Shown here: piece by piece, positions 28,770-40,694 of the stretch
Layout: every line of letters starts with the position of its first letter
How positions within the stretch are numbered: the first letter of the stretch is position 1
Source: Mycolicibacterium doricum
GTDB lineage: Bacteria > Actinomycetota > Actinomycetes > Mycobacteriales > Mycobacteriaceae
DNA: 64,000 nt
Assembly: GCF_010728155.1 (NCBI RefSeq)
Contig: NZ_AP022605.1
Span: 2,356,001-2,420,000, forward strand
Direction: 5' to 3'
Translations under genes and position numbers: made by a program
Notes under the pieces: generated by a model
Told to the model about the DNA's origin: nothing
What the model saw: only the letters and a program-made list of their open reading frames with translations
Databases searched by the model: none

Positions 28770-30334
28770 CCGTAACGCTGACCTTCCCCGGGGCGAGCTC
28801 GTCCACCCTGTTGGCCCCGCCGACCCTGTTGATCCCGACCGCTCCGGCTCGCTGCCGAACCCTGACCGCCTACATGATGCCTTGAGCCTCGCTCCCGTCC
28901 TGCAGCCGCGGGGGGTCTGCGCCGCGGAGCGCGGGCCGGTTTGGCCGCACGCGGGGCCGCCGGCTTACCCGGACGCGAGCGCAGCCGGTCGCGGACCGCC
29001 TCCAGCGGGGTCGGCACGTACGGCTCCGGCCTCGGCAGCCGCAGCAGCCGGTTGACCCGGTCGTCGCGGCCGGCCCGCAGTGCGGCCACCGCCTCGGGTT
29101 CGTGTCTCGCCGCGTTGGTGATCAGGCCCAGCATCAGCAGCGTCGTCGCCGTCGACGTGCCGCCCGCGGAGATCAGTGGCAGCTGCAGGCCGGTGACCGG
29201 CAGCAGGCCCACCACGTAGCCGACGTTGATGAACACCTGGCCGAGCACCCATGTGGTGGCGGTGGCGGTGAGCAGCCGCAGGAACGGATCGGCCGAGCGG
29301 CGCGCGATCCGCATGCCGGTGTAGGCGAACAAGCCGAAGAGGCCGAGCAGCCCGGCCGCGCCGATGAATCCGAGTTCCTCGCCGATGATCGCGAAGATGA
29401 AGTCGTTGTGGGCGTTGGGCAGGTAGTTCCACTTCGCGGTGCCCTGGCCCAGGCCGTCGCCGAACACGCCTCCGTTGGCCAGCGCGAACTTCGCCTGCCG
29501 CGCCTGATACCCCGACCCCTGCGTGTCGGCGCTCGGATCGAGCCAGGATTGCACGCGGGCCGACCGGTAGCCCTCGGCCATGGCCAGAACGGCCGCCGAC
29601 ACCATCACCGCCAGCAGGGAGCTGAGGAACACCCGCAGCGGAAGGCCGGCGTACCAGAGCAGTGCCAGCAGGATGATGCCCAGTGACACGGTCTGGCCGA
29701 GGTCGGGCTGGGCCACGATCAGTGCCAGCGCGATGACCGCGGCGGGCACCAGTGGAATGAGCATCTCGCGCAGCGTGGCGCGTTCCAACCGGCGTGCGGC
29801 CAGCAGGTGCGCCCCCCAGATTGCGAACGCGATCTTGGCGAGTTCCGAGGGCTGCATCGAGAATCCGGCGAAGACGAACCAGCCGCGCGAACCGTTGGCC
29901 ACCGTGCCGATGCCCGGGATGAGTACCAGGATCAGCAGCACGATCGTGAACGCGAAGCCGGGGAACGCCAACCGACGCAGCCTCTTCACCGGCATGCGCA
30001 GCGCGAGGTAGAACGCGAACAGCCCGACGGCCGTCCACAGCACCTGTTTGGCGAAGACCGACCAGGGTGAACCGTCGGAGTCGTAGGAATACACCCCCGA
30101 CGCCGAGAGCACCATGGTCAGACCGAGCGTGATCAGCAGTGCGGTGACCGCGATGATCAGGTGGAACGACGTCATCGGGCGGCCGAGCCAGGCCGCGATG
30201 CGGGTGCCGGGCACACCCGGGGGTTTCACAGCTTCCGGAGCGGTCGGCGCGTCGGTGCGGTCGGTGTGGCCGGCGTGTTGGGTGTTCGGAGTTCCGGCCG
30301 CGCTGCCGCGCAACCGGGCGAGGATCGTCGCCAC
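28766..30334 (-). CDS. ftsW: Septal peptidoglycan polymerase FtsW
   Basis: This 522-residue SEDS-family protein polymerises lipid II at the septum with PbpB. About ten membrane helices lie between residues 58 and 430. SEDS landmarks are [35 protein letters not shown] and [14 protein letters not shown]. The C-terminal 90 residues form a basic Arg/Pro/Ala-rich cytoplasmic tail, as in other mycobacteria, where it contacts FtsZ. It lies 5 bp after murD and overlaps murG by 4 bp. Confidence 0.95.
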   Translation of the reverse strand: MATILARLRGSAAGTPNTQHAGHTDRTDAPTAPEAVKPPGVPGTRIAAWLGRPMTSFHLIIAVTALLITLGLTMVLSASGVYSYDSDGSPWSVFAKQVLWTAVGLFAFYLALRMPVKRLRRLAFPGFAFTIVLLILVLIPGIGTVANGSRGWFVFAGFSMQPSELAKIAFAIWGAHLLAARRLERATLREMLIPLVPAAVIALALIVAQPDLGQTVSLGIILLALLWYAGLPLRVFLSSLLAVMVSAAVLAMAEGYRSARVQSWLDPSADTQGSGYQARQAKFALANGGVFGDGLGQGTAKWNYLPNAHNDFIFAIIGEELGFIGAAGLLGLFGLFAYTGMRIARRSADPFLRLLTATATTWVLGQVFINVGYVVGLLPVTGLQLPLISAGGTSTATTLLMLGLITNAARHEPEAVAALRAGRDDRVNRLLRLPRPEPYVPTPLEAVRDRLRSRPGKPAAPRAAKPARAPRRRPPAAAGRERGSRHHVGGQGSAASRSGRDQQGRRGQQGGRARPGEGQRYG

Positions 30335-30339
30335 GGCGT

Positions 30340-31803
30340 CTACCCGAGATCGGCGCGCACCGCGGCGGCGAAGGCGTCGCCGCGCTGAGCATAGCCGCTG
30401 AACTGGTCAAATGAGGCGCCTGCGGGCGCCAGCAGCACAGCGTCTCCCGGACGGGCGAGGTGGCGCGCGGCGTCGACCGCCGCCCGCATCACCGCATCGG
30501 GTAGCGACCGCCCCGTCGTGTCGATCACGCGAGTCACAAAGCTCACATTTGACTCATCTGTCGCATTCACCCCAAAATCCTCCCCTGTCACGAGCGCGAC
30601 GACGGGGACATCCGGCGCGTGTCGCGATAACGCCTCGGCGACCACCGCGCGGTCGCGGCCGATCAGCACCGCGCCGGCCAGCCGGTGGGCGACCTCGGCG
30701 ACGAGTGCGTCCACCGACACGCCCTTGAGCAGTCCGCCAGCGATCCACACCACCCGCGGGTACGCAGCGATCGAGGCGCGCGCGGCATGCGGATTGGTGG
30801 CCTTGGAGTCGTCGACGTAGGTGACACCGTCGGCCACCGCCACCACCTCGGCGCGGTGGCGCCCCACCTCGAAGGTCGCCAGCGCCGCGCCCACCGCCGC
30901 GGCGGGCACGTCGACCGCGCGGGCGAGTGCGGCCGCCGCCAGCGCGTTGAGCACCCCGACGGGTCCGGCGACCCGGATGTCGTCCGCGCGCGCCAGCCGG
31001 AGGTCGGCGGCGAATGCGTGGTCGACGAGCCACCCGTCGTGTACGCCGAGTTCGCCGGCCACCGGAGCGCCGAGGCGGAACCCCACCCGCACCGGCGCGG
31101 CGGCGGTCGTGAGCAGATCGGCGGCCACCGGGTCGTCGAGGCCCACCACGGCCACCCGGCCGTCGAGCGCCCTGGCCTTGTCGCGGGCGTAGGCCGTCAT
31201 CGACCCGTGCCAGTCCAGATGGTCCTCGGCCACGTTGAGCACCACACCGGCGTCGGGCCGCAGCGATGGCGCCCAGTGCAGCTGGAAGCTCGACAGTTCG
31301 ACGGCCAGCGTGTCGTTGTCCTCGCACAGCACGTCGAGGACCGGATTGCCGATGTTGCCGCACAGCGCCGCGCGGCGGCCCGCGGCCTGCAGCATCCCAT
31401 AGAGCATCGACGTCGTCGTGGTCTTGCCGTTGGTGCCGGTGACCACGAGCCAGCGGCGCGGAGGCCCGAACCAACCCGCCCGGTCCAGCCGCCACGCCAG
31501 TTCCACGTCACCCCAGATGGGCACGCCGGCGGCTGCGGCCGCGGCCAGCACCGGGGCCGTCGGGGGGAACCCCGGACTGGTGATGACCAGGGCATAGTCG
31601 GCGATGCCGGCCACCGCCTCGTCGGTGGTGACGACGGCGGCCGGGGTGATCAGCCGTTGCAGTGCCAGGGGGTCGTCGTCGCAGATCGTCAACCGCACCC
31701 CGGTCGGCTCGAGGACCGCACTGACCGACCGTCCGGTCAGCCCGGCGCCGGTGACGAGGATCCGGGCGCCCGGGATCAGCGGTTCGACGGTGGCGCGCAC
31801 CAT
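30340..31803 (-). CDS. murD: UDP-MurNAc-L-alanine-D-glutamate ligase
   Basis: This 487-residue Mur ligase adds D-glutamate to the stem peptide. The N-terminal [13 protein letters not shown] holds the UDP substrate, GTNGKTT (123-129) is the ATP loop, and [13 protein letters not shown] and [12 protein letters not shown] carry metal- and ATP-binding residues. It begins 1 bp after the mraY stop. Confidence 0.96.
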   Translation of the reverse strand: MVRATVEPLIPGARILVTGAGLTGRSVSAVLEPTGVRLTICDDDPLALQRLITPAAVVTTDEAVAGIADYALVITSPGFPPTAPVLAAAAAAGVPIWGDVELAWRLDRAGWFGPPRRWLVVTGTNGKTTTTSMLYGMLQAAGRRAALCGNIGNPVLDVLCEDNDTLAVELSSFQLHWAPSLRPDAGVVLNVAEDHLDWHGSMTAYARDKARALDGRVAVVGLDDPVAADLLTTAAAPVRVGFRLGAPVAGELGVHDGWLVDHAFAADLRLARADDIRVAGPVGVLNALAAAALARAVDVPAAAVGAALATFEVGRHRAEVVAVADGVTYVDDSKATNPHAARASIAAYPRVVWIAGGLLKGVSVDALVAEVAHRLAGAVLIGRDRAVVAEALSRHAPDVPVVALVTGEDFGVNATDESNVSFVTRVIDTTGRSLPDAVMRAAVDAARHLARPGDAVLLAPAGASFDQFSGYAQRGDAFAAAVRADLG

Positions 31804-31804
31804 G

Positions 31805-32884
31805 TCAGGACCCGACGGCGGTGAGCCACTCGCCGTAGAACAGCGACACCCCCAGCCCGCAGGTGATCGCGGTGAGCAGCCAGAACCGGATGATCACGGT
31901 GGTCTCTGCCCAGCCCACGAGTTCGAAGTGGTGGTGGAACGGCGCCATCCGGAACACCCGCCGGCCGGTGGTGCGGAACGCCAGGATCTGCACCACCACC
32001 GAGGTCACCTCGGCCACGAACAACGCGCCGAGCACGACGGCGAGGATCTCGGTGCGACTGGTCACCGACAGGCCGGCGATGATGCCGCCGAGTGCCAGGG
32101 ATCCGGTGTCGCCCATGAAGATCTTCGCCGGCGCGGCGTTCCACCACAGGAAACCGATGCAGGCACCGGCGGTGGCCGCGGCGACCAGCGCCAGATCCAG
32201 CGGATCGCGCACGTTGTAGCAGCCCAGGCCGGGACTGGTCGCACACGCGTTGCGGTACTGCCAGAACGTGATCAGCACGTAGGCCGCCGACACCATCGCC
32301 ATCGCGCCCGCGGCCAGACCGTCGAGCCCATCGGTGAAGTTCACCGCATTGGACCAGGCGCTGACCAGGACGACGCAGAACAGCACGAAGATCAGCGGCG
32401 CGAGCGTCACGGTGGCGATCTCGCGCACGTAGGACAGTTCCGGGCTGCCCGGGGTGAGCCCGTCGGCGTTGCGGAACTGCAATGCCAGCACGCCGAACAG
32501 CAGGGCGGCGACGAGGATTCCGACGGTCTTGGCGGTCTTGTTCAGGCCCAGGTTGCGGGCCCGGCGGATCTTGATCAGGTCGTCGATGAACCCGACGATG
32601 CCCAGTGCGGTGGCCAGACCGAGGACCAGCAGGCCCGAGGCCGACGGACCCTCCCCGTCGAGCGCCATGCCGACCAGGTGGGTGCCGAGGTAGCTGACCC
32701 AGATGCCGGCCAGGATGGCCACCCCGCCCATCGACGGGGTGCCCCGCTTCTTGTGGTGGGTCGGGGGGCCGTCCGCACGGATCTCGTGGCCGAAGCCCTG
32801 CCGGGTGAACAACCGGATCAGCACCGGCGTCAGCAGGATCGACACCGCCAGCGCGAGGCCGACGGCGATGAGGATCTGCCTCAT
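31805..32884 (-). CDS. mraY: Phospho-MurNAc-pentapeptide translocase MraY
   Basis: This 359-residue membrane enzyme with ten helices transfers phospho-MurNAc-pentapeptide to decaprenyl phosphate, forming lipid I. Catalytic regions are [15 protein letters not shown] (aspartate pair), [12 protein letters not shown] and the histidine triad in MAPFHHHFE (near 313). It overlaps murF by 4 bp. Confidence 0.96.
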   Translation of the reverse strand: MRQILIAVGLALAVSILLTPVLIRLFTRQGFGHEIRADGPPTHHKKRGTPSMGGVAILAGIWVSYLGTHLVGMALDGEGPSASGLLVLGLATALGIVGFIDDLIKIRRARNLGLNKTAKTVGILVAALLFGVLALQFRNADGLTPGSPELSYVREIATVTLAPLIFVLFCVVLVSAWSNAVNFTDGLDGLAAGAMAMVSAAYVLITFWQYRNACATSPGLGCYNVRDPLDLALVAAATAGACIGFLWWNAAPAKIFMGDTGSLALGGIIAGLSVTSRTEILAVVLGALFVAEVTSVVVQILAFRTTGRRVFRMAPFHHHFELVGWAETTVIIRFWLLTAITCGLGVSLFYGEWLTAVGS

Positions 32885-34374
32885 CGGGCGGCAATCCCGT
32901 CACGTCCCGCGGCCAGGGTGTCGGCGAGTGCACCGAGGCCCGCCGAATTGGACGCCTTCACCAGCACGACGTCACCGCGCTGCAGTTCGTCGTTCAACAG
33001 CGTCAGCGCAGCGTCGGCGTCATCGACCCGGGTGGCCTCCACGCCCCAGGATCCCTCCATGACCGCCCCCTGATGCATGGCGCTCGCTGACCTCCCGGTT
33101 CCGACGACGACGAGTCGAGACACATCTAAGCGCACCGCCAGCCGGCCGATGCTGTCGTGCTCTGATATCGAGTCGTCCCCGAGTTCGGCCATTTCGCCGA
33201 GCACGGCCCAACTCCGGCGCGGCGCCTCGCCGGACCGAGCCATCCAGGCCAGCGCCTTGAGCCCCGCCCGCATGGAGTCCGGGTTGGCGTTGTAGGCGTC
33301 GTTGACCACGGTGACACCATCGTCGCGGGTGGTGACCTGCATGCGGTGCGGCGAGACCGGGCCGGCACCGGCGAGCGCCGCCGCGACTTGGTCGAGGGTG
33401 GCCCCGCATTCCAGGGCGACGGCGGCCGCGCACAGCGCGTTGGACACCTGGTGGTCGCCGTGCACGGCCAGGCTCACCGCCACCTCGCCGCCCCCCGCGT
33501 GCAGGGTGAACCGCGGGCGGGCCAGGCGGTCGAGGGTGACCGCATCCGCCCAGACGTCGGCGCCCGGTTCCCGCGACACCCGCACCACCCGGGCCGCCGT
33601 CGTGTCGGCCATCGCGGCGACCGCACTGTCGTCGGCGTTCAGGATCGCCACGCCGGATGGTGGGACAGCCTGTGGGAGTTCGGATTTCGTGGCGGCAATG
33701 GCTTCCCGGGAGCCGAACTCGCCGAGGTGCGCAGTGCCGACGTTCAGCACCACCGCGATCGACGGCGGCGCGATCTCCGCCAGCGCGGCGATGTTCCCCG
33801 GGTGACGCGCCGACATCTCCAGGACGAGGAAGTCGGTCGAGCGGTCGGCGCGCAGCACCGTCCACGGATGGCCGAGTTCGTTGTTGAACGAGCCGGGTGG
33901 GGCCACCACCTCACCGAGCGGGGCCAGCACGGCGGCCACCAGATCCTTCGTCGAGGTCTTCCCGGACGAGCCGGTGATCCCGACGATCCGCAGCCCACCG
34001 TCGACCAGATCGGCGGCGACCGCTGCGGCCAACCTGGCCAGCGCCGCCAGCACAGCGGCGCCTGCGCCGTCGGTGTCGAACTCGAGCACCCCGGCGCCCG
34101 CGGGCCCTTCGGCCGGCGGCGCGATCACGGCGGGCACCCCCACCGGCCGCGCGGCCAGTACCGCGGCCGCACCCGCCGCGAACGCGGCGGCGGCGAAGTC
34201 GTGGCCGTCGGAGCGGGCTCCCGGCAGCGCCAGGAACAACCCGCCGGCGGTGACGGCGCGCGAGTCGAATTCGACGGTTCCGGTGATCCGGGTGGCGGCG
34301 GCCTCCTCGGAGCTGATGTCGGCAAGCCGGCCGCCGACGATCTCGGCCACCTGGGCCAGCGAGAGTTCGATCAC
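32881..34374 (-). CDS. murF: UDP-MurNAc-tripeptide-D-alanyl-D-alanine ligase
   Basis: This 497-residue Mur ligase adds D-Ala-D-Ala to the precursor. GSSGKTS (135-141) is the ATP loop; [10 protein letters not shown] and [11 protein letters not shown] are typical MurF landmarks. The start overlaps murE and the end overlaps mraY, each by 4 bp. Confidence 0.95.
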   Translation of the reverse strand: MIELSLAQVAEIVGGRLADISSEEAAATRITGTVEFDSRAVTAGGLFLALPGARSDGHDFAAAAFAAGAAAVLAARPVGVPAVIAPPAEGPAGAGVLEFDTDGAGAAVLAALARLAAAVAADLVDGGLRIVGITGSSGKTSTKDLVAAVLAPLGEVVAPPGSFNNELGHPWTVLRADRSTDFLVLEMSARHPGNIAALAEIAPPSIAVVLNVGTAHLGEFGSREAIAATKSELPQAVPPSGVAILNADDSAVAAMADTTAARVVRVSREPGADVWADAVTLDRLARPRFTLHAGGGEVAVSLAVHGDHQVSNALCAAAVALECGATLDQVAAALAGAGPVSPHRMQVTTRDDGVTVVNDAYNANPDSMRAGLKALAWMARSGEAPRRSWAVLGEMAELGDDSISEHDSIGRLAVRLDVSRLVVVGTGRSASAMHQGAVMEGSWGVEATRVDDADAALTLLNDELQRGDVVLVKASNSAGLGALADTLAAGRDGIAAR

Positions 34375-35897
34375 CCGCGCTTCTCCAGCAGCTCGGCCAG
34401 TTCGACCCGGTCGTCGAACGGGTGGGTACGCCCGGCCGCCGTCTGACCGGTCTCGTGGCCCTTCCCGGCGATCAGCACCACGTCACCGGAGCGCGCCCAC
34501 CGCACGGCGTGGGCGATCGCCTCGCGGCGGTCACCGATCTCGACGACGGCGGCGCCACCGGCGACAGCGCGGGCGCCGGCCATGATGGCCGAGCGGATCT
34601 CGGCGGGATCCTCATCGCGGGGGTTGTCGTCGGTGACGACCACCAGGTCGGCCAGTTCGGCGGCGACGCGGCCCATCGGTTCCCGTTTCCCGGCGTCACG
34701 GTTGCCGCCCGCGCCGAACACCACGGCGATGCGGCCCGCGGTCTGGCCGCGCAGCGCCCCCAGCACCGCGCTCAGCGCGCCGGGTTTGTGCGCGTAGTCC
34801 ACCAGCGCGAGGAAGTCCTGGCCGCGGTCGACGGCCTCCAAGCGGCCGGGAACGGTCGCGGTGCGCAGCCCCGGCGCCGCCTGTTCGGGCGACACGTCGA
34901 CGGCGTCGAGCAGCGCGGTCGCCAGCAGACAGTTCGCCACGTTGTAATGCCCCGGCAGCCCGATCCGCAGTCCGTGGTGCACGCCCGCCGGGTCCACGGC
35001 GACGAACTCCTGTGCGCCCGCCTCGACCGCCCGGATGCTCTCCGCGCGCCAGCCCGCGGGTTTACCGGTGGCGCTGACAGTCGTCGCCCTGCGGGCCCGG
35101 GTGGCCATCGCCCGACCCGCTTCGTCGTCGACGCAGACCACCGAGATCTCGGCGTGCGCACGCGACTGCGGATCGAACAGTCGGGCTTTGGCCTCGAAGT
35201 ATTCCTCCATGGTCGGATGGAAGTCCAGGTGATCGCGGGAGAGATTGGTGAACCCGCCTGCCGCGAACCGCACCCCGTCGACCCGCCCGAGGCTCAGCGC
35301 GTGGCTGGACACCTCCATGACGACGGTGTCGGCACCCTGTTCGACCATCACGGCCAGCAGCGCCTGCAGCTCGGGCGCTTCGGGCGTGGTCAGCCCGCTG
35401 GGCTGGTCGCGCCCGTCGATCCGGATGCCGACGGTGCCGATCAGGCCGGCGACCCGCCCGGCCGCCCGCAACCCCGCCTCGATCAGGTAGGTGGTGGTGG
35501 TCTTGCCGGACGTCCCGGTCACGCCGACGACGCGCAGGCGCCGCGACGGATGACCGTACACGGTCGAGGCGACGGCACCGAGCACCGCGCGGGGGTCCGG
35601 GTGGACCAGTACTGGAACCACCGGGTCGGCACCCAGCATGACCGCTCCGGCGGCGTCGGTGAGCACGGCCACCGCACCACCGGCGACCGCGTCGGCGACG
35701 AACCGGGCCCCGTGTGCCGAGGAACCCGGCAGCGCGGCGAACAGGTCACCGGGCAGCGCGTCCTGACCGCGCAGCGTCACCCCGGTGATCCGGATGTCAG
35801 GCAGCGGGAATCCGGGGGCGGGAACCGCCTGCACCTGCTCGGCGAGGGCACCGAGCGGGTGTCCGACGGGATGGCTGGGGCGCAGCTTCATGGCCAT
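34371..35897 (-). CDS. murE: UDP-MurNAc-dipeptide-meso-diaminopimelate ligase
   Basis: This 508-residue Mur ligase adds the third residue of the stem peptide. GTSGKTT (128-134) is the ATP loop. DDNPRDEDP near residue 425 is the DNPR motif that selects meso-diaminopimelate, as expected for mycobacteria. Two in-frame ATGs (35897 and 35891) could start it. It is 37 bp after pbpB, one of the few non-overlapping junctions in the cluster. Confidence 0.95.
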   Translation of the reverse strand: MAMKLRPSHPVGHPLGALAEQVQAVPAPGFPLPDIRITGVTLRGQDALPGDLFAALPGSSAHGARFVADAVAGGAVAVLTDAAGAVMLGADPVVPVLVHPDPRAVLGAVASTVYGHPSRRLRVVGVTGTSGKTTTTYLIEAGLRAAGRVAGLIGTVGIRIDGRDQPSGLTTPEAPELQALLAVMVEQGADTVVMEVSSHALSLGRVDGVRFAAGGFTNLSRDHLDFHPTMEEYFEAKARLFDPQSRAHAEISVVCVDDEAGRAMATRARRATTVSATGKPAGWRAESIRAVEAGAQEFVAVDPAGVHHGLRIGLPGHYNVANCLLATALLDAVDVSPEQAAPGLRTATVPGRLEAVDRGQDFLALVDYAHKPGALSAVLGALRGQTAGRIAVVFGAGGNRDAGKREPMGRVAAELADLVVVTDDNPRDEDPAEIRSAIMAGARAVAGGAAVVEIGDRREAIAHAVRWARSGDVVLIAGKGHETGQTAAGRTHPFDDRVELAELLEKRG

Positions 35898-35934
35898 GAC
35901 ACAGTACCGAGCCCCAGCCGGCCCGCCGCGTCGG

Positions 35935-37893
35935 TCAGGTCGCCTGCAAGGTCAGCGGCGCGCCCGGCGGCGACAGCGGTACGTTCTCCCGCTGCAGCAG
36001 CCACGAGGCGATGTTGTGGAACAACGGCGCGGCCGAGGACCCCGGCGAACCGTCGGCGGCACGGTGCGGGGCGTCCATCATGATGCCGATCACGTAGCGC
36101 GGGTCGTCGACGGTGGCCATGCCCGCGAAGGTGATCCAGTAGACGTCGCTGTAATAGCAGCCGCACGCGGGGTTGATCTGCTGCGCGGTGCCGGTCTTGC
36201 CGGCGATCTGGTAGCCCTCGACGGCGGCCGCGGGCCCGGTGCCCTGCTGCTCCCCCATCGGATCCCGCTGTACGACCGAGCGGAACATGTTGCGCACGGT
36301 CTGCGCGGTATGCGGCGACACCACCCGCACGCCCTCGGGCCGCTCCTCTTCTGTGCGGGTGCCGTCGGGGGCGACGGTCGCCTTGAGGATCCGCGGCGGG
36401 ATGCGGACACCGTCGTTGGCGATCACCTGGTACATGCCAGCCATCTGCAGCAGCGTCATCGAAAGTCCCTGCCCGATAGGTAGATTCGCGAACGAACTGC
36501 CCGACCACTGATGGATCGGCGGCACGAGACCGGCACTCTCACCGGGCAGACCCACGCCGGTGCGCTGGCCGAGGCCGAACTTCTCGAGCATCTCGGCGTA
36601 GCGTTCTGGGCCGACCCGATCGGCGAGCATCAGCGTACCGACGTTCGAGGACTTCCCGAACACCCCGGTGGTGGTGTACGGCATGGTGCCGTGGTTCCAT
36701 GCGTCGCTGACCGTGACGCCGCCCATGTGGATCGACCCGGGGACCTGCAACACCTCGTCGGGGTTGGTGAGCCCGTGCTCGATCGCCGCGGCGGCGGTGA
36801 CGATCTTGTTGACCGATCCCGGCTCGAACGGTGAGGACACCGCAAGGTTGCCGATCTGCCGGTTGTCCTGACGGCCGATGTCCTGGCTGGGGTCGAAGGT
36901 GCTGTCGTTCGACATCGCCAACACCTCGGCGGTTTTGGCGTCCAGCACGACGGCCGAGACGTTCTTCGCGCCGGAGGCGTCCTTGGCCATCTGGACCTGC
37001 TGCTGAACGTGGAACTGGATATCGTCGTCGATGGTCAGCTGGACGGTCGAACCGTTGACCGCGTCATGGCGGTTGCGGTAGCTGCCGGGGATCACCACAC
37101 CGTCGGAACCGCGGTCGTAGGTGACCGATCCGTCGGTGCCGGCCAGCACCGCGTCGAGGGAGTCCTCCAGACCCAGCAGGCCGTGGCCGTCCCAGTCGAT
37201 GCCGCCGACGATGTTCGCCGCCAGCGAGCCACCCGGATACTGCCGGATGTCCTGACGTTCCGAGCCAACCTCGGGGAACTTCTCGGTGATCGCATCGGAG
37301 ACGACCGGGTCGACCGCACGCGCCAGGTAGACGAACGTCTCGTTGCCGTTCAGTTTGCGCAGAACCGTTTTCGCATCAGGTTTGTTGTCCAGCCGCGACG
37401 CGACCTCGTCGGCGATCTCGACCAGGCGGCGCTTGGGATCCGGCGCCTCCTCCGATTTCGCGCGTGCCTCCTCGAGTTGCTTGCGGACCTTGACCGGCTG
37501 GAACGTCAATGCCCGTGCCTCGATGGTGAAGGCCAGCTTGTCATCGTTGCGGTCGACGATGCTGCCCCGCACCGCCTTCTGGACGTCGGTGACCTTGAGC
37601 TGCCCCGCCGCCTCCGCGCGCAGGCCCTCGGCCCGCGGCACCTGCAGGTTGAACAGCTGAGCGCCGGCGACCAGCAGCAGCACCATCATCACCGCGTTGC
37701 CGGCTCGGTGCCGGAACACGAACGACGAGGTGCGCAAGCCGGCTTCCCCGGCGACCGCTTTACGGGTCCGGCGGGCCTTAGCGGAATGATCCTTAGCCGG
37801 ATGATCCTGAGCCGGGCGGCCCGGTGCGGACCTCCCCTTCGCCTTACGGGTGCGGCGCGGCGCGGAAACCCGCGGACCCCGACGGGAACTCAT
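35935..37893 (-). CDS. pbpB: Septal transpeptidase PbpB (FtsI/PBP3)
   Basis: This 652-residue class B penicillin-binding protein crosslinks septal peptidoglycan with FtsW. A basic cytoplasmic tail is followed by a membrane helix at about 62-82 ([17 protein letters not shown]), a dimerisation domain and a transpeptidase domain. Catalytic motifs are SVNK (S360, K363), SSN (415-417) and KTG (566-568). The start overlaps the upstream FtsL-like gene by 4 bp. Confidence 0.95.
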   Translation of the reverse strand: MSSRRGPRVSAPRRTRKAKGRSAPGRPAQDHPAKDHSAKARRTRKAVAGEAGLRTSSFVFRHRAGNAVMMVLLLVAGAQLFNLQVPRAEGLRAEAAGQLKVTDVQKAVRGSIVDRNDDKLAFTIEARALTFQPVKVRKQLEEARAKSEEAPDPKRRLVEIADEVASRLDNKPDAKTVLRKLNGNETFVYLARAVDPVVSDAITEKFPEVGSERQDIRQYPGGSLAANIVGGIDWDGHGLLGLEDSLDAVLAGTDGSVTYDRGSDGVVIPGSYRNRHDAVNGSTVQLTIDDDIQFHVQQQVQMAKDASGAKNVSAVVLDAKTAEVLAMSNDSTFDPSQDIGRQDNRQIGNLAVSSPFEPGSVNKIVTAAAAIEHGLTNPDEVLQVPGSIHMGGVTVSDAWNHGTMPYTTTGVFGKSSNVGTLMLADRVGPERYAEMLEKFGLGQRTGVGLPGESAGLVPPIHQWSGSSFANLPIGQGLSMTLLQMAGMYQVIANDGVRIPPRILKATVAPDGTRTEEERPEGVRVVSPHTAQTVRNMFRSVVQRDPMGEQQGTGPAAAVEGYQIAGKTGTAQQINPACGCYYSDVYWITFAGMATVDDPRYVIGIMMDAPHRAADGSPGSSAAPLFHNIASWLLQRENVPLSPPGAPLTLQAT

Positions 37894-38882
37894 GCCGGGG
37901 GTCCAGCCTGCACGGGCGTCTGCGGCGCGGCGAGGTGCTCCGGCGGGGGCGCCGGAAGCGGGGGCGGCACCGGGGCCAGGGCCGGGTCGACCGGCGCGGG
38001 CGGGAGCTGAGCCGGGTCGCCGGGTAATGCGGGAGCCGTACCCAGCGGCGCGGCAACAGGACCCGGTCCCGGCGGCTGAGCACCGGGTGCGAGATGCGGT
38101 ACCTCACCCTGCGGGAGGACGGTCTGCGGACGAGTGGTGACGCGGACGGGGACCTCGCGCGGATCGACCACCCGGGGAGCGGTGACCTGGTCTGCCAACC
38201 GGGGTGGGGCGGGTGCGGGCGTCGGGTCGGGGATCGGGGTGTTCAGCGGCGGCGGGGGCACACCCTCGGCCGGTTTCGGCGTTCCGACGACCACCCAGTT
38301 GCCCGCCGGGTCCTGAACCAGGTGGGCGGTGTCGCGGGACGGGATCATGCCGAGACCACGGGCGGCTTCGGCAAGGGCGGGCGCCGCTTGAGCCTCCAGA
38401 ACGTCGCGCTCTAGGGCCTCTTTCTGCTGCGCCAGTGCCTGATTGGTCTGGCGGGCAGCGCCGAGCTGGTAGGACCGTTCGGCCGCTCCCGTCGACAGCC
38501 ACAGCGTGATACCGAGACCCAGGCCCAGTGAGCCGATGACCAGCACCACGAAGGGCACCCGCCCGATCAGAGCCCTGGGGTTCAGCTCGATCGACGAGAG
38601 CCCGATCAGCAACCGTTCCCGCAGGGGCGGGCGTACCACCTTGGGCGCCTTCGCCTTGCGCGCCTTCGCCCGGGCCTTGGCCTGACTGGCGTTTTTCGGA
38701 CGCGCGGGCACCTCCGCCGGCCGCGGGATCGGGGTGGTCTGCGGAGCCGACCGGGAGTCGCGGGTCGGCCTAGGACGACGCGGAGTGGCCTCGACGCCGC
38801 GGCGGGCCGCGGTGCGGACCGGCTGGCGGGGACCCCGCCGTCGCTCGCCACCACGCACGGGTGCAGATCGCTTTGCCTTCAT
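37890..38882 (-). CDS. Proline-rich membrane protein in the ftsL position (Rv2164c-like)
   Basis: This 330-residue protein has a basic N-terminal cytoplasmic half (Arg/Lys/Pro/Ala-rich), one membrane helix at about 108-128 ([21 protein letters not shown]), a short coiled coil ([22 protein letters not shown]) and a long Pro/Ala-rich extracytoplasmic tail. Position between rsmH and pbpB, the single helix and the following coiled coil are those of FtsL, and the mycobacterial counterpart is regarded as FtsL-like. It overlaps both neighbours by 4 bp. The proline-rich tail is much longer than in classical FtsL. Confidence 0.85.
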   Translation of the reverse strand: MKAKRSAPVRGGERRRGPRQPVRTAARRGVEATPRRPRPTRDSRSAPQTTPIPRPAEVPARPKNASQAKARAKARKAKAPKVVRPPLRERLLIGLSSIELNPRALIGRVPFVVLVIGSLGLGLGITLWLSTGAAERSYQLGAARQTNQALAQQKEALERDVLEAQAAPALAEAARGLGMIPSRDTAHLVQDPAGNWVVVGTPKPAEGVPPPPLNTPIPDPTPAPAPPRLADQVTAPRVVDPREVPVRVTTRPQTVLPQGEVPHLAPGAQPPGPGPVAAPLGTAPALPGDPAQLPPAPVDPALAPVPPPLPAPPPEHLAAPQTPVQAGPPA

Positions 38883-39991
38883 GGCGCGTCCCTCCTGGCC
38901 GTCTCTGGCCTGCTGGCGACCTTCTCCAACGCGCGCAACCGCACCGGAGCACTGCGCGGGTTGCGTTCGATCTCCTCGGGGGTGGCTCGTTCGGCCCCGC
39001 GAGTGATGGCGACGAAATCGGGTTCATGGCCGGGTAGTTCGACGGGCAGACCGGGTGGCGTTCGCGACGCGGTGGCCGCGCCGAACTCGGTCTTGACGAT
39101 GCGGTCCTCCAGCGACTGGTAGGCCATCACGACGATCCGTCCGCCGGGCTCGATGGCGGCCAGGGCAGCGGGGAGCGCGGCGCGCAGGGAGTCCAGCTCG
39201 CCGTTGACCGCGATCCGCAGGGCCTGGAACGTGCGTTTGGCCGGATGCCCGCCGGTCCGCCTGGCCGGTGCGGGGATCGCGTCGTAGAGCAGCTCGACCA
39301 GTTCACCCGTGGTCGTCAGTGGCCGGCGTCGCACGATGTGTTTGGCGATGCGGCCGGCGAACCGTTCCTCGCCGAATTCCCGGAGGATCCGTGCGATGTC
39401 CTTCTCCGCGAACGTGTTGACGACCTCCGCTGCGGTCAGCGGGGCTTCGCTATCCATGCGCATGTCCAGTGGGGCGTCCGCCCTGTAGGAGAATCCCCGC
39501 TCGGTGCGGTCGAGTTGCATCGACGACACTCCGAGGTCGAATAGAACTCCGCCGACCTCGTCCACGCCCGCCTGCGCCAGGGCGTCGTCGATCCCGTCGT
39601 AGCGGGTGCGCACGAGGGTCGCCCGGTCACCGAACGGTGCGAGCCGCTCGCCGGCGATCTGCAGCGCCTGCGGGTCGCGGTCCAATCCGATGAGGTGCAG
39701 TCCGGGTAGATCGCTGAGGAACCGGTGGGCGTGGCCGCCCGCGCCCAGTGTGGCGTCGACCAGGACGGCGCCACGGCCGTCGGGATTCCGGCGGGTCAGT
39801 GCCGGGGTGAGCAGTTCGACGCAACGGTCCAGGAGGACCGGAATGTGCTCCATCGCCACCCCCGGGCTGCACGCCCCTGCAGCGAGGTCCCTGTCCGAGG
39901 CGGACCTGGCGTCGGGGAAGTACGCCAGGGCCGGTTCGGACAGAGGCCACGCTGCAAGGGCCGGTTCAAATGACGTCGCGCAGAGTTTCAT
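38879..39991 (-). CDS. rsmH: 16S rRNA (cytosine1402-N4)-methyltransferase
   Basis: This SAM-dependent methyltransferase (MraW) modifies C1402 in the decoding centre. [14 protein letters not shown] is the SAM-binding loop; [14 protein letters not shown] and [16 protein letters not shown] are family landmarks; the end reads [16 protein letters not shown]. The full frame gives 370 residues and overlaps mraZ by 26 bp. Starting at 39853 ([15 protein letters not shown]) would give 324 residues, the usual bacterial length. The extension [20 protein letters not shown] resembles that annotated for M. tuberculosis Rv2165c, so I keep the longer form with the start uncertain. Confidence 0.92.
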   Translation of the reverse strand: MKLCATSFEPALAAWPLSEPALAYFPDARSASDRDLAAGACSPGVAMEHIPVLLDRCVELLTPALTRRNPDGRGAVLVDATLGAGGHAHRFLSDLPGLHLIGLDRDPQALQIAGERLAPFGDRATLVRTRYDGIDDALAQAGVDEVGGVLFDLGVSSMQLDRTERGFSYRADAPLDMRMDSEAPLTAAEVVNTFAEKDIARILREFGEERFAGRIAKHIVRRRPLTTTGELVELLYDAIPAPARRTGGHPAKRTFQALRIAVNGELDSLRAALPAALAAIEPGGRIVVMAYQSLEDRIVKTEFGAATASRTPPGLPVELPGHEPDFVAITRGAERATPEEIERNPRSAPVRLRALEKVASRPETARRDAP

Positions 39992-40397
39992 CAGTCGCCG
40001 CGGAGAAGTTCTCTTCGTGGGCCTGCTGGTACTCCTGCCACGCCGCGGCGTCCCAGATCTCGAGGTAGTCGACCGACCCGATCACCACGCATTCCTTCGA
40101 CAGGTTCGCGTAGCGGCGGTGGTCGGCGGACAACGTGATCCGGCCCTGGGCGTCGGGATGCTGTTCGTCGGTCGCGGCGGCCAGGTTCCGCAGGAAGGCA
40201 CGCGCTTCCGGATTGCTCCGCGACGCCTGCGAAGCCCGGCGGGCCAGTTTCTCGAATTCTGCACGCGGATAGACGGCCAGGCTGTGGTCCTGGCTCTTGG
40301 TGACCATCAACCCTCCTGCCAGTGCGTCGCGGAACTTGGCGGGCAGTGTGAGCCGCCCTTTGTCGTCGAGCTTCGGCGTGTAGGTGCCCAGAAACAT
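39966..40397 (-). CDS. mraZ: Transcriptional regulator MraZ
   Basis: This 143-residue protein is the first gene of the division cluster and binds its own promoter through two SpoVT/AbrB-like halves: [16 protein letters not shown] and [16 protein letters not shown]. MraZ is a dodecameric-ring DNA-binding repressor of the dcw operon. The start at 40397 ([11 protein letters not shown]), with AGGAGG upstream, is the conserved one; longer frames are not. Four 10-bp-spaced MraZ boxes lie 47-81 bp upstream. Confidence 0.95.
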   Translation of the reverse strand: MFLGTYTPKLDDKGRLTLPAKFRDALAGGLMVTKSQDHSLAVYPRAEFEKLARRASQASRSNPEARAFLRNLAAATDEQHPDAQGRITLSADHRRYANLSKECVVIGSVDYLEIWDAAAWQEYQQAHEENFSAATDETLRDVI

Positions 40398-40443
40398 CCT
40401 GGCCACCTCCTGCGCCCCTGGGAGCCTCGGTCGCTCCGCTGAA

Positions 40444-40478
40444 CGCCACTTTACCCCACATCCCCCCACTTTGCGCCA
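40444..40478 (-). promoter_or_regulatory. MraZ operator, four TGGNG repeats at 10-bp spacing
   Basis: On the minus strand the sequence reads TGGCG-N5-TGGGG-N5-TGGGG-N5-TGGCG (pentamers at 40474-40478, 40464-40468, 40454-40458 and 40444-40448). Known MraZ operators are three or more TGGGN repeats separated by 5 nt just before mraZ. Spacing and place match exactly, so the cluster is probably autoregulated here. Confidence 0.88.
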
Positions 40479-40650
40479 TTGGCCGGGACTAGATCGCTAC
40501 GTCGCCCCACTCCAATCGCTCCTGCCGCAGTCGGTTACCGGTAACCGGGCTGCAAGTGCAACATCGATAGGCACAACGCCGCAGTTCAGAGGCCGCAGCG
40601 GCGCGGTGGGGCAAGGTGGGGGAATCTCACCCGGCTCACCACACGAGAAA

Positions 40651-40676
40651 GGGGCGGCCCCACACGGGGCCGCCCC
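40651..40676 (-). terminator. GC-rich hairpin terminator after the DUF3040 gene
   Basis: An 11-bp perfect stem (GGGGCGGCCCC, 40651-40661 with 40666-40676) and 4-nt loop are followed on the minus strand by TTTCTC. It lies 19 bp after the DUF3040 stop and keeps that transcript from running into the mraZ promoter region. Confidence 0.75.
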
Positions 40677-40694
40677 TCTTGCGCGTGTCAGTGA

